From contig JACKCH010000013.1 in assembly GCA_020634115.1 (NCBI GenBank), forward strand, positions 186,001 through 250,000: DNA of 64,000 nucleotides, given 5' to 3'. Below are positions 6,831-15,135 of the stretch, in pieces; within the stretch, counting starts at the first letter, position 1, and the number at the start of each line of letters is the position of its first letter. A program made the position numbers and the translations under genes. The stretch comes from Anaerolineaceae bacterium. GTDB taxonomy: Bacteria > Chloroflexota > Anaerolineae > Aggregatilineales > Phototrophicaceae. The notes under the pieces were generated by a model. The model searched no databases and was not told the DNA's origin. It was given only the letters and a program-made list of their open reading frames with translations.

Positions 6831-9335
6831 GTGCCAAACAATAAGATGGAACGTTTCACCCAGCGGGCGCGGAAGGTATTGAGTCTGGCACAAGAAGAGG
6901 CCGAACGCCTCCAGCACAACTACATCGGCACCGAGCATTTGCTGTTAGGATTGCTGAGAGAGGATGGCGGTGTCGCCGGACGGGTACTGCGCGACCTGGG
7001 TTTGGAACAGCCCCGCGTTGAAGGCCTGGTCGAACAGATGACACGGGCGTCAACCCGTACTGGAGCGACAAATCTGGATTTATCGCCTGGGACAAAACGG
7101 GTATTGGAATTAGCAGTAGATGAAGCGCGTCGGATGGGGCATCACTATATCGGCACCGAGCATCTGCTCCTGGGGTTAGTGCGCCAGACAGACGGTGTCG
7201 CTATTGATGTACTCCGTCGGTTGGGCATCAGCCCGGACGATATTCGCAAGCAAACGCGCAAGGTTTTGCAGGAAAGCCCGATGCAGACCTCGCAAACCAG
7301 CCAGGAGCGCACGCCACCCAAATCGAAGGCGGATAACAAGACTCCGCTGGTTGACCAGCTCGCTTCCGACCTGACCGCGATGGCGCGTGAAGGCAAACTC
7401 GATCCGGTGGTCGGGCGCGAAACGGAAATTGAGCGCGTGATTCAGGTGTTGAGCCGCCGCCGGAAGAACAACCCGGCGCTGATCGGTGAACCGGGTGTTG
7501 GCAAGACGGCCATTGTCGAAGGGCTGGCACAGCGCATCGTGATGGGCGAAACCCCCAAGCAGCTTCTGAACAAGCGTGTACTGCAACTGGATGTCGGTTC
7601 GCTGGTGGCCGGGACGATGTATCGCGGCCAGTTTGAGGAACGCCTCAAGCGTGTGATCGAGGAACTGAAATCTTCAGATAGCATTCTGTTTATTGACGAA
7701 GTGCATATGTTGGTGGGCGCAGGCTCCGCCGGGAGCAGTGTGGACGCTGCGAATATTCTAAAACCGGCGCTGTCTCGTGGTGAATTGCAGTGCATCGGCG
7801 CGACCACCCTGGATGAGTACCGCAAGCACATTGAAAGCGATGCCGCGCTGGAACGCCGTTTCCAGCAAATCCTGGTGGATGAACCCACCATTGAGGAAAC
7901 CATCGAAATCCTGCAAGGGATCAAAATCCCTTACCAGGAACACCACAGCGTCGAGATCACTGACGAGGCGATTGAAGCCGCCGCCAATCTCTCCGCCCGG
8001 TATGTGCCGGATCGCTTCCTGCCGGATAAGGCGATTGACCTGATTGACGAAGGCGCAGCCCGGCTACGGATGTACAAGAGTCCTGAAGCGGCGCAGGTGC
8101 GTAAAGCCGAAATCGAAATCGAACAGATCGAGGACGACCTGGGCGCGATGGAAAAAGATGGCGGGAGTTCAGAGGATGCCGAGGCACTGCGCCGGCAATA
8201 TGACGAACTGCGCGCGATGCTGGATCGCCTGAAGATGAACTGGAACCGGGAAACCAACCAGCCTCGCCTGGGCGCGGAGGATATTTCCGAAGTCGTCTCG
8301 ATGTGGACGGGTATTCCTGTCACCCGGATTGCGGGTGAAGAGGGCGAAAAGCTGATGCACATGGAGGAAGACCTCCATAAGCGCATCATCGGCCAGCACG
8401 AGGCGATTCTGGCGATCAGCAAAGCGGTGCGCCGGGCACGTGCCGGGCTGAAAGACCCGCGTCGGCCTATCGGTTCGTTTATGTTCCTGGGGCCGACGGG
8501 CGTGGGCAAGACCGAACTCACGAAAGCGTTGGCCGAGTTCCTGTTTGGCAGTGAAGAGGCGCTGGTACAGCTCGACATGAGCGAGTTCATGGAGCGCCAC
8601 TCGGTTGCCCGTCTGGTGGGTGCGCCTCCGGGGTATGTGGGTTATGAGGACGCCGGGCAGTTGACCGAGTCCATTCGCCGCCGTCCGTATAGCATCGTCG
8701 TCTTTGATGAGATCGAAAAAGCCCACCCTGAGGCCTTTAACATGCTGCTTCAGGTGATGGAAGAGGGGCAATTGACGGATGCACGCGGGCGTACCGTGAG
8801 CTTCCGCAACGCCATCATCATCATGACGAGCAATGTCGGTGCGGATGCCATCAAAGGGAATGCGTCGCTCGGTTTTGATGTGCCGCGTGATGAAACAGTG
8901 CGCGACCAGCAAAGCTATAACGACATGCGTAAGAACGTGATGGAGCAATTGCGCCGGGCGTTCCGGCCAGAGTTCCTCAATCGTGTGGACGCGACAGTGG
9001 TGTTCCGCTCGCTGACTAAGGACGAGATCAAGCAGATCGTTGACCTGGAAATCAGGAAAGTCGCTGACCGGTTGATCGAACACGCGATTTCGCTGGAAAT
9101 CGCCGAAGAAGGCCGCGATTGGTTCGCTGAGAAGGGATACGACCCCGAATATGGTGCGCGCCCGCTGCGCCGCCTGATCCAGAACGAACTGGAAGATGCG
9201 CTTTCCGACGGCATTCTTTCCGGACAGTTCCCATTCGCCAGCATGGTGCAGGTCGGTGTGAGCGAAAGTGACGAACTGCTGCTGACGGTAGTGGAGTCTG
9301 AAGACCTTCCAGTAGAAGAAGCGCCTCCTGCATAA
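6831..9335 (+). CDS. clpC: ClpC-type AAA+ unfoldase, Clp protease ATPase subunit
   Basis: This 834-residue HSP100 ATPase unfolds proteins and feeds them to ClpP, or disaggregates them with adaptors. The N domain has two repeats, each with HNYIGTEHLLLGLL or HHYIGTEHLLLGLV (about 25-40 and 104-118). AAA domain 1 has Walker A GEPGVGKT (about 218-225) and ILFIDEVHMLVGAG. A middle helical region (about 415-470) precedes AAA domain 2, with Walker A GPTGVGKT (about 554-561), the VFDEIEKAHPE Walker B and the GARPLRR sensor 2. The start is GTG, fixed by GGAGGA 8 bases upstream; homologue length agrees. It is followed by a near-perfect terminator and is probably monocistronic. The ClpP partner is not in the window. 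Confidence 0.95.
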   Translation: MPNNKMERFTQRARKVLSLAQEEAERLQHNYIGTEHLLLGLLREDGGVAGRVLRDLGLEQPRVEGLVEQMTRASTRTGATNLDLSPGTKRVLELAVDEARRMGHHYIGTEHLLLGLVRQTDGVAIDVLRRLGISPDDIRKQTRKVLQESPMQTSQTSQERTPPKSKADNKTPLVDQLASDLTAMAREGKLDPVVGRETEIERVIQVLSRRRKNNPALIGEPGVGKTAIVEGLAQRIVMGETPKQLLNKRVLQLDVGSLVAGTMYRGQFEERLKRVIEELKSSDSILFIDEVHMLVGAGSAGSSVDAANILKPALSRGELQCIGATTLDEYRKHIESDAALERRFQQILVDEPTIEETIEILQGIKIPYQEHHSVEITDEAIEAAANLSARYVPDRFLPDKAIDLIDEGAARLRMYKSPEAAQVRKAEIEIEQIEDDLGAMEKDGGSSEDAEALRRQYDELRAMLDRLKMNWNRETNQPRLGAEDISEVVSMWTGIPVTRIAGEEGEKLMHMEEDLHKRIIGQHEAILAISKAVRRARAGLKDPRRPIGSFMFLGPTGVGKTELTKALAEFLFGSEEALVQLDMSEFMERHSVARLVGAPPGYVGYEDAGQLTESIRRRPYSIVVFDEIEKAHPEAFNMLLQVMEEGQLTDARGRTVSFRNAIIIMTSNVGADAIKGNASLGFDVPRDETVRDQQSYNDMRKNVMEQLRRAFRPEFLNRVDATVVFRSLTKDEIKQIVDLEIRKVADRLIEHAISLEIAEEGRDWFAEKGYDPEYGARPLRRLIQNELEDALSDGILSGQFPFASMVQVGVSESDELLLTVVESEDLPVEEAPPA

Positions 9336-9361
9336 CTGTAAGCGTCACCCAGTAGCTAATC

Positions 9362-9397
9362 AAGTGGGACTCTCAGTCGAGAGTCCCACTTTTGATT
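9362..9397 (+). terminator. Strong intrinsic terminator after clpC
   Basis: AAGTGGGACTCTC (9362-9374) pairs perfectly with GAGAGTCCCACTT (9379-9391) around a 4-base loop, followed by TTGATTTCT. Confidence 0.9.
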
Positions 9398-9414
9398 TCT
9401 AAAGCGTAGTATCC

Positions 9415-10155
9415 CTAAAGCGCAGACAATCCGCCGTCCATCGCCAAGGCCTGCCCGGTCACAAATGAGGACTGTTCTGAACACAGCCAGACGACTCCGG
9501 CAGCGATTTCTTCGGGCCTACCCAGGCGCTTCATGGGATTAACTGAAACTATGAATTCTCTGTCCATTGAATCCACCATCGGCGTATCGGTGAAGGATGG
9601 GCAGATGGCGTTGACCCGGATGTTATAACGGGCATACTCCGCTGCTGCGGTGCGTGTCAGGCCAACGACGCCATGTTTGCTGGCGGCATAGATGCCAATA
9701 CGCGGTGCACCGATCAACCCGGATATGGATGACATATTGACGATTACGCCGCTTTTTTGCGCCATCATGACCGGTAGTTCATGCTTCAGGCACAGCCAGA
9801 CGCCTTTGAGGTTGACGTTCATAATCAGGTCAAAGGTGGCTTCGTTAAACTCGTGCAGTCGCCCCTGCATATCCCCTGAAACACCGGCATTGTTGACCGC
9901 CGCGTCCAGCCGTCCGAAAGTATCCACAGTCACATTGACCAGTGCCGCCATATCATCGCTCTTTGTGACATCCGCCCGGACGAACAGCGCCTTGCCGCCT
10001 GAATCCATGATCTGGTCGGCGGTTTTCTCGCCGCCGGTCACATTCACATCACTGATGACAAGGTTCGCGCCTTCCGCGGCCAGAGCCAGCGCCGCCGCCC
10101 GCCCAATTCCCGATCCCGCACCGGTGACCAGTACCGTTTTATTATGTAGAAGCAT
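9415..10155 (-). CDS. SDR-family NAD(P)-dependent oxidoreductase
   Basis: This 246-residue classical short-chain dehydrogenase/reductase most resembles the FabG and glucose-1-dehydrogenase group. The cofactor loop TGAGSGIG (11-18), an acidic residue at the end of strand 2 (ISDVN, favouring NAD), NNAG (88-91) and the catalytic Ser (about 142), Tyr156 and Lys160 (YAASK) are all present. The C-terminal ITGQ-like segment FVTGQALAMDGG is typical. The exact substrate cannot be told from sequence. It lies 69 bases downstream of the alpha/beta hydrolase gene on the same strand and may be co-transcribed with it. Confidence 0.9.
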   Translation of the reverse strand: MLLHNKTVLVTGAGSGIGRAAALALAAEGANLVISDVNVTGGEKTADQIMDSGGKALFVRADVTKSDDMAALVNVTVDTFGRLDAAVNNAGVSGDMQGRLHEFNEATFDLIMNVNLKGVWLCLKHELPVMMAQKSGVIVNMSSISGLIGAPRIGIYAASKHGVVGLTRTAAAEYARYNIRVNAICPSFTDTPMVDSMDREFIVSVNPMKRLGRPEEIAAGVVWLCSEQSSFVTGQALAMDGGLSAL

Positions 10156-10224
10156 GGTGCATTTCCCTCTCGTGTGTAATCTCGATAAATTGATGTCCGA
10201 ACCAGGGGCTATTCGTAACCAACC

Positions 10225-11058
10225 TTATACCGCCCCCAGCCAGTCCAGCACGGTTCGCGCCAGGGCGATGCGCCGGTCATTGAAACTGTGGTCAGAGTCA
10301 ATTAGTTGGTGTGTCAGTTGTTCCGCTCCGGCCTTTTCCAGAGCATAGACTAGCGGGGTGTGATGAATCGGCGGTGGGGTGCCGTCGTCGCGCTCCCCGG
10401 CGATGAGCAGCAGCCGCCGCCCCGCCAATACCCGCGCGTAATTGATTAGATTCCAGTCGCCGCCATATGCTAATCCTTCATCCAGCAGTGCCGCGCCGGT
10501 TGTGCCGCGCAGCCGGTCTGCGCTCTCAGCGAAGAAGGGCAGCAGCACCTCACGGGGGACATCGCCATCTGCTACCATGCTGACATCCATGCCGATGTTC
10601 CACCCGGCAATTGAGGCAACGGTATCCAGTGACGGATCAGCAGCAGCCGTCATTAGCGCCGCCCACCCGCCCATACTGTGACCGACAACGACCAACCGTG
10701 CCGTGTCCACACGGTACTCCGCGCGGGCGGTATCACCCCGCAGCCAGGCCACCACAGCGGCAGTATCTTCCAGCACATGCTGGAAAGTGAAATCGCCCTC
10801 GCTGCCCCAGGCTCCCCGGTAGTGGAAAACCACTGCATTCCAACCTGCTCGACGGAAATACTGTGCCAGGTCGAAGTTCCGTTCGTTGCCAGGGAAGCCG
10901 TGCAGCAGCAGCAGAGTCGGGTGCGGCCCCGCGCCTTGCGGGCGGTATATGACGCCGAACAGACGCGCGCCGCCGCTGGGGATCGTTACCGGCACCATGT
11001 CAGCGGGATATTGTGGGTCAAATGTCGTCGGGTCACTGGTGATTGGGTCTGAATGCAT
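10225..11058 (-). CDS. Alpha/beta hydrolase (serine esterase/dienelactone hydrolase-like)
   Basis: This 277-residue soluble enzyme is a single alpha/beta-hydrolase domain. The oxyanion segment LLLHGFPGNERNFD (about 50-63), the nucleophile elbow GHSMGG with Ser128, an acidic residue in GERDD (about Asp224) and His257 in DSDHSFND complete the triad. The substrate is unknown; the family includes esterases and acyl-peptide hydrolases. A GAGAGG ribosome site lies 8 bases before the ATG, and TAAAAT with TTGTTG 18 bases upstream is a plausible promoter. It precedes the SDR gene, and the pair may degrade or modify a small ester or alcohol, but this is only inferred from proximity. Confidence 0.88.
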   Translation of the reverse strand: MHSDPITSDPTTFDPQYPADMVPVTIPSGGARLFGVIYRPQGAGPHPTLLLLHGFPGNERNFDLAQYFRRAGWNAVVFHYRGAWGSEGDFTFQHVLEDTAAVVAWLRGDTARAEYRVDTARLVVVGHSMGGWAALMTAAADPSLDTVASIAGWNIGMDVSMVADGDVPREVLLPFFAESADRLRGTTGAALLDEGLAYGGDWNLINYARVLAGRRLLLIAGERDDGTPPPIHHTPLVYALEKAGAEQLTHQLIDSDHSFNDRRIALARTVLDWLGAV

Positions 11059-11205
11059 GAATCAATCCTCTCTAAAAACAGGGTGAAATCACACGATGAT
11101 TTTAGCCCATTCCCCGTATTTGCAACAAACTGTGCACTTCAAACGTATATGGGACGACTCACATATGCGCTAGGGGTTGAACTTGTTTGGATATTCAGGG
11201 GAGAG

Positions 11206-11219
11206 CGGGTATAAACCCG
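11206..11219. promoter_or_regulatory. Inverted repeat upstream of the ABC exporter operon
   Basis: CGGGT, ATAA, ACCCG forms a 14-base perfect inverted repeat whose centre contains TATAAA, with TACAAT directly after (11221-11226). It lies 60 bases upstream of the ABC ATPase start and could be an operator overlapping a promoter. No good -35 box is seen at standard spacing. Confidence 0.35.
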
Positions 11220-11279
11220 TTACAATGTATAGCCGAACGAATGAAGTTTCGTATCGGATAGTGAAAGGGGAGGCACAGC

Positions 11280-12347
11280 ATGAGCAATCTGGTTGAAGTA
11301 CGGGGGTTAGTGAAAACCTTCAAACGGCGGGACGGCACAGAAGTCAAAGCCGTCAAAGGGATTGATCTGGATATTGAGAAGGGTGAGGTTTTCAGTCTGT
11401 TAGGGCCGAATGGCGCCGGTAAGACCACCACGATTTCGATGATTAGCGGACTGCTCACCCCGACACAGGGGGATGCCGTGATTGGCGGTTTTTCGATCAC
11501 AAAACAGCCCATGCAGGCCAAACAGTTGCTCGGCGTCGTACCGCAGGAAATCGCGCTGTATCCCACGTTGACCGCCCGCCAAAACCTGGATTTCTTTGGC
11601 AAAATGGCCGGGTTGGGCGGCAAGGAACTGGCAAAAAATGTAGACGAAGTGTTGGATTTCATTGACCTGAAAGACCGCCAGCATGACCGGGTGGATACCT
11701 TTTCCGGCGGGATGAAGCGGCGCGTGAATATCGGTGTTGGGCTGCTGCATAAGCCGCAGTTGGTCTATATGGACGAACCCACCGTCGGCATTGACCCGCA
11801 GAGCCGCCGCCGCATTCTGGATACCGTCATCCAACTACGCGACGAGTACGGCATGTCCGTCCTGTATACCACCCATTTGATGGAAGAAGCGCAGGAACTC
11901 AGCAACCGGGTTGGCATCATCGATCATGGTGAGATCATCGCGCTCGGCACAGTGGGTGAACTCATTCAACAGGTGGGTGAGGAAGACCGCCTGATCTTCA
12001 GCGTGGGCGAACAGGTGATTGAGAATGGTTTGCTGAAAGAATTTGAGCAGGTCGCTGGAATTAGCAAAGTCATCTACCAGTCGGTTGAATTGTCCGCCGC
12101 ACCGGGGCTGGAAGACGCCGCCGAGATGGTGGTCGAGAAAAAATCCACCGGGACGATGATGGCCGTGCGTTCCGGGCAGGTCACGGATGGTGAAATCACA
12201 GTGTACGCCAAGCGCGGGCGTAAGGCGCTACCGGAACTGCTGCGACTGGCTGATGACAATGGCATTGATATCCATTCGGTGGAAGTGCGCGAACCTGACC
12301 TGGAAGCCGTATTCCTGCACCTGACCGGGCGGGCGCTGAGGGACTGA
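11280..12347 (+). CDS. ABC transporter ATP-binding protein (DrrA-like exporter)
   Basis: This 355-residue ATPase powers the export system encoded by the next two genes. Walker A GPNGAGKTT (42-50), Q-loop VPQE, signature FSGGMKRR (about 141-148), Walker B LVYMDEPTVG with the D-loop, and the H-loop TTHLMEEA are intact. After the nucleotide-binding domain (about 1-225) comes a C-terminal extension that ends with the VREPDLEAVFLHLTGRALRD segment typical of DrrA, NatA and CcmA-like exporters of drugs, lipids or ions. The ribosome site GGGGAGG lies 6 bases before the ATG. It is separated from the first permease by 4 bases, so it is the first gene of an operon. Confidence 0.93.
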   Translation: MSNLVEVRGLVKTFKRRDGTEVKAVKGIDLDIEKGEVFSLLGPNGAGKTTTISMISGLLTPTQGDAVIGGFSITKQPMQAKQLLGVVPQEIALYPTLTARQNLDFFGKMAGLGGKELAKNVDEVLDFIDLKDRQHDRVDTFSGGMKRRVNIGVGLLHKPQLVYMDEPTVGIDPQSRRRILDTVIQLRDEYGMSVLYTTHLMEEAQELSNRVGIIDHGEIIALGTVGELIQQVGEEDRLIFSVGEQVIENGLLKEFEQVAGISKVIYQSVELSAAPGLEDAAEMVVEKKSTGTMMAVRSGQVTDGEITVYAKRGRKALPELLRLADDNGIDIHSVEVREPDLEAVFLHLTGRALRD

Positions 12348-12351
12348 CGCC

Positions 12352-13785
12352 ATGATGACCAAACTATGGGCGATGGCCTGGAAGGAAGTTTACCGGACAT
12401 TCACGGATCGCAACCTGATCCTCATCATGATCGCCACGCCGCTGCTGATCTCTTCTATTGTCGGGCTGGCCTTCGGGGGATTAGGGGGCGGCGATGTCCC
12501 CATCGAAAATATCCCGGTGGCGATTATCAACCGGGATGCAGGCAGCAGTTTCGGCGCGAACTACGGGCAGATTTTCGAGTCAGCCTTTATCAGTTCGGCA
12601 GCGGGTTCTGATTCGCAGAGCAGCGCCCCGGCCTGTGATCTGACGACAGAGACAAGCAGCGACAGCGGATTTTCCATGAGTCTCGATACCCTGACGGATG
12701 CAGTGGTTTTTGACGCGGTACTGGCGCAAAGTCTGGTAGCTGACGGGGCTATCACCGCGCCGGAAGGTGACGCTGGTAGTGCCGCCTATATCGAAGCGGC
12801 CGCCCGCGCGGCGGTGGATAACGGCACGTATACCGCGCTGTTGATTATCCCGGAAGATTTTTCACAGAAAATGTCGTATATCCCGGTGCTGCACCCACAG
12901 ATTGAAGCCACCGGCGTAACGATTTACGCCAACAGTGGCCGGGCGGTAGCGGCGGAGATTATCCGCAGCATCGTGACCGGGATTACCAACCAAGTCGAGA
13001 CGGGGAATATCGCTATCGCCGCGACCTTCGGGCAGATTACCGATGATTACGGACTGGCGACGATGGGACAGGCTGCCGGTTCGATGGATTTCGGTTCCGC
13101 CTTCGCCTGTGCCTTTGACCCGGCTTTCACGACGATTACGATTGATTCGCAAAGCGTATCCGGCACATCAACCAATGCGGCAGGCGGTATTCTGGTACAA
13201 GTCGGAGCGTCACAGGCGATGTTCTTCGCGCTGTTCACGGCCCAATTCGGTGTGCTGGGGATGTACGATGAGCGCCGTAACTGGACACTGCAACGCCTGA
13301 TTACTACACCGACGCCGCGCTGGGTCATCCTGGGGGGCAAGCTAATCGGCGTGTTCATCACCGTGCTGTTCCAACTGTTGATGTTGATGATTGCGCTCAC
13401 GGTGGTGGGCAGCCTGATCCAGGGTGAACTCGCGCTGATCTGGGGATCGAACTTCTTCCTAATTGCGCTGGTACTGCTGGCGGCTTCGCTGGCCGTCTCC
13501 GGGTTGGGGATGCTGCTGGCCGGGCTGGCACGGACGCCGGAACAGGCGCAGACCTTCGGGCCGGTAGTGAATATCGCACTGGCGGTGCTGGGCGGTGCAT
13601 TTGGCTTCCAACTCCCCCAGGCCATCGCCGGGTTCTCGCTCATCTACTGGGGGCAGAACGCCTTTACCCAGTTAGCAGCGGGACAAAGCGACATTCTGCT
13701 CAATCTGGTGGTGCTGGTGATACAGGGTGCGGTCATGTTTCTGGTGGGGCTGCTCCTGTTTAACCGAGGCTTTGAGGCACTTTAA
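12352..13785 (+). CDS. ABC-2 type permease, first subunit
   Basis: This 477-residue membrane protein is the first of two permeases of the exporter. An N-terminal transmembrane segment (about 22-46) is followed by a large extracytoplasmic region (about 50-280) and then five C-terminal segments, for example FALFTAQFGVLGMYDERRNW onwards. This is the ABC-2 (DrrB/NatB/YhaP-like) topology with the long periplasmic loop. It starts 4 bases after the ATPase stop. Its two-permease partner is 10 bases downstream. The two permeases share the MF.LF and ERR.WTLQRL block, so they are paralogues that probably form a heterodimer. The exported substrate is unknown. Confidence 0.88.
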   Translation: MMTKLWAMAWKEVYRTFTDRNLILIMIATPLLISSIVGLAFGGLGGGDVPIENIPVAIINRDAGSSFGANYGQIFESAFISSAAGSDSQSSAPACDLTTETSSDSGFSMSLDTLTDAVVFDAVLAQSLVADGAITAPEGDAGSAAYIEAAARAAVDNGTYTALLIIPEDFSQKMSYIPVLHPQIEATGVTIYANSGRAVAAEIIRSIVTGITNQVETGNIAIAATFGQITDDYGLATMGQAAGSMDFGSAFACAFDPAFTTITIDSQSVSGTSTNAAGGILVQVGASQAMFFALFTAQFGVLGMYDERRNWTLQRLITTPTPRWVILGGKLIGVFITVLFQLLMLMIALTVVGSLIQGELALIWGSNFFLIALVLLAASLAVSGLGMLLAGLARTPEQAQTFGPVVNIALAVLGGAFGFQLPQAIAGFSLIYWGQNAFTQLAAGQSDILLNLVVLVIQGAVMFLVGLLLFNRGFEAL

Positions 13786-13795
13786 GGAGGACGTG

Positions 13796-15061
13796 ATGAA
13801 TAAGATAGTGAACATTGCCATCAACGATCTGCGCGTCTTCCTGAAAGACCGCTCGAATATCATCTTTCTCACACTGGTGCCGCTGGCGATGACCTATATC
13901 ATCGGCATTGTGAACGGCGGCGCCTTTGGCTCATCCAGTCAACTTCGCGTTGACCTGTTCGACCTGGATAATAGTGCGCTCTCGGCGCAATTTATCGCCA
14001 GCCTGCACGAAGCCAACAGCAGCCTCTTGCTGTGTCCGGCGGAAAACGATGAAAATGACTCCTGCCAGATGGGGGATAAGACCGTCCTTACCCGCGAGGA
14101 TGCGGAGCAGCGTGTCAAAGATGGCGACACCCTGGCATTGATCGAAATCCCGGCGGGATTCGGCGCGGCGGTAGAAGCCTTCCAACCAACCCACATCACG
14201 TATGTCTCCAATGACAGTTTCACCGCGCCGGGCTTTATTCGGCAGGCGGTGGATGCGGCGGTACTGCGGGTGAACGGCGCGATTGTAGCTGCCCGCGTGG
14301 GCACGGATGTCGCCGGACAGATTCAAGGCATCACATTCGATGAGGCCAGCCGCGAGGCGTTTTCTAAACAAGTCTATGATCGTGCCGCTGGCATCTGGGA
14401 AGCCAATCCGGTCAGCGTTCAATATGAACAGACCGCACAAACCGAAACCAGCGAACAGTCGGGTGGTTTGCAAAGTGGCCTGGCACAGTCCGTGCCGGGG
14501 ATGGGCAGCATGTTCGTCATGTTCACCGTCTTCGGTGGGATGACACTATTGGTAGTTGAGCGCAAACAGTGGACGCTCCAGCGGTTGGTGGCGCTGCCGG
14601 TATCACGGGCGCAGCTTCTGGGGGGTAAAATCCTCAGCCGCTTCCTGCTGGGCATCCTTCAGTATGCGGTGGTGTTTGCGATGGGTATCCTGATGGGGGT
14701 GAACCTGGGTAAAGACCCGATTGCCCTCATTCTGGTGATGGTGTCCTATACCCTGGCGATCACGGCACTGTCGTTCGCACTGGGGACTCAACTCAAAACC
14801 GAAGAGCAGGCCAGCGGGCTGTCATTGCTGCTCTCGCTGGCACTGGCGCCGTTGGGTGGTGCCTGGTGGCCGCTGGACATCGTGCCGGAGTTCATGCGCA
14901 CCATCGGGCATATCTCCCCGGTGGCCTGGGCGATGGACGGCTTTAACCAGTTGACTTTCTTCCAGGGCGGCCTGGGGGATGTGCTGCTACCCATCGGGGT
15001 GCTGCTGGCGATGTCGGCGGTGTTCTTTGCCATCGCCGTGAGCCGCTTCAAGTACGAGTAG
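13796..15061 (+). CDS. ABC-2 type permease, second subunit
   Basis: This 421-residue membrane protein is paralogous to the preceding permease: an N-terminal membrane segment (about 20-40), an extracytoplasmic loop to about 240, then six membrane segments beginning around MFVMFTVFGGMTLLVVERKQ. It shares the ERKQWTLQRLV motif. The start at 13796 is fixed by a very strong ribosome site (AAGGAGGA) 5 bases upstream; the longer frame from 13727 overlaps the preceding gene and is rejected. It is the last gene of the operon and is followed by a strong terminator. Confidence 0.88.
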   Translation: MNKIVNIAINDLRVFLKDRSNIIFLTLVPLAMTYIIGIVNGGAFGSSSQLRVDLFDLDNSALSAQFIASLHEANSSLLLCPAENDENDSCQMGDKTVLTREDAEQRVKDGDTLALIEIPAGFGAAVEAFQPTHITYVSNDSFTAPGFIRQAVDAAVLRVNGAIVAARVGTDVAGQIQGITFDEASREAFSKQVYDRAAGIWEANPVSVQYEQTAQTETSEQSGGLQSGLAQSVPGMGSMFVMFTVFGGMTLLVVERKQWTLQRLVALPVSRAQLLGGKILSRFLLGILQYAVVFAMGILMGVNLGKDPIALILVMVSYTLAITALSFALGTQLKTEEQASGLSLLLSLALAPLGGAWWPLDIVPEFMRTIGHISPVAWAMDGFNQLTFFQGGLGDVLLPIGVLLAMSAVFFAIAVSRFKYE

Positions 15062-15096
15062 CGGAGAAGCATTCTAACTGAGGCATACAGTAGTCG

Positions 15097-15128
15097 CGGG
15101 GCAGGCGCAAACCTGCCCCGTTTGTGTT
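15097..15128 (+). terminator. Intrinsic terminator after the ABC exporter operon
   Basis: CGGGGCAGG (15097-15105) pairs with CCTGCCCCG (15112-15120), followed by TTTGTGTT. The opposing surface-protein gene ends 16 bases further on. Confidence 0.85.
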
Positions 15129-15135
15129 GATGTGC

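Noticed and set aside
9362..9397. An operator for the SDR gene formed by the perfect inverted repeat
   Set aside because: It lies at the 3' ends of both neighbours and is followed by a T-rich tail, so a terminator is the simpler explanation.
13727..13795. An earlier start for the second ABC permease
   Set aside because: It would overlap the first permease by about 60 bases, and the AAGGAGGA site points to 13796.
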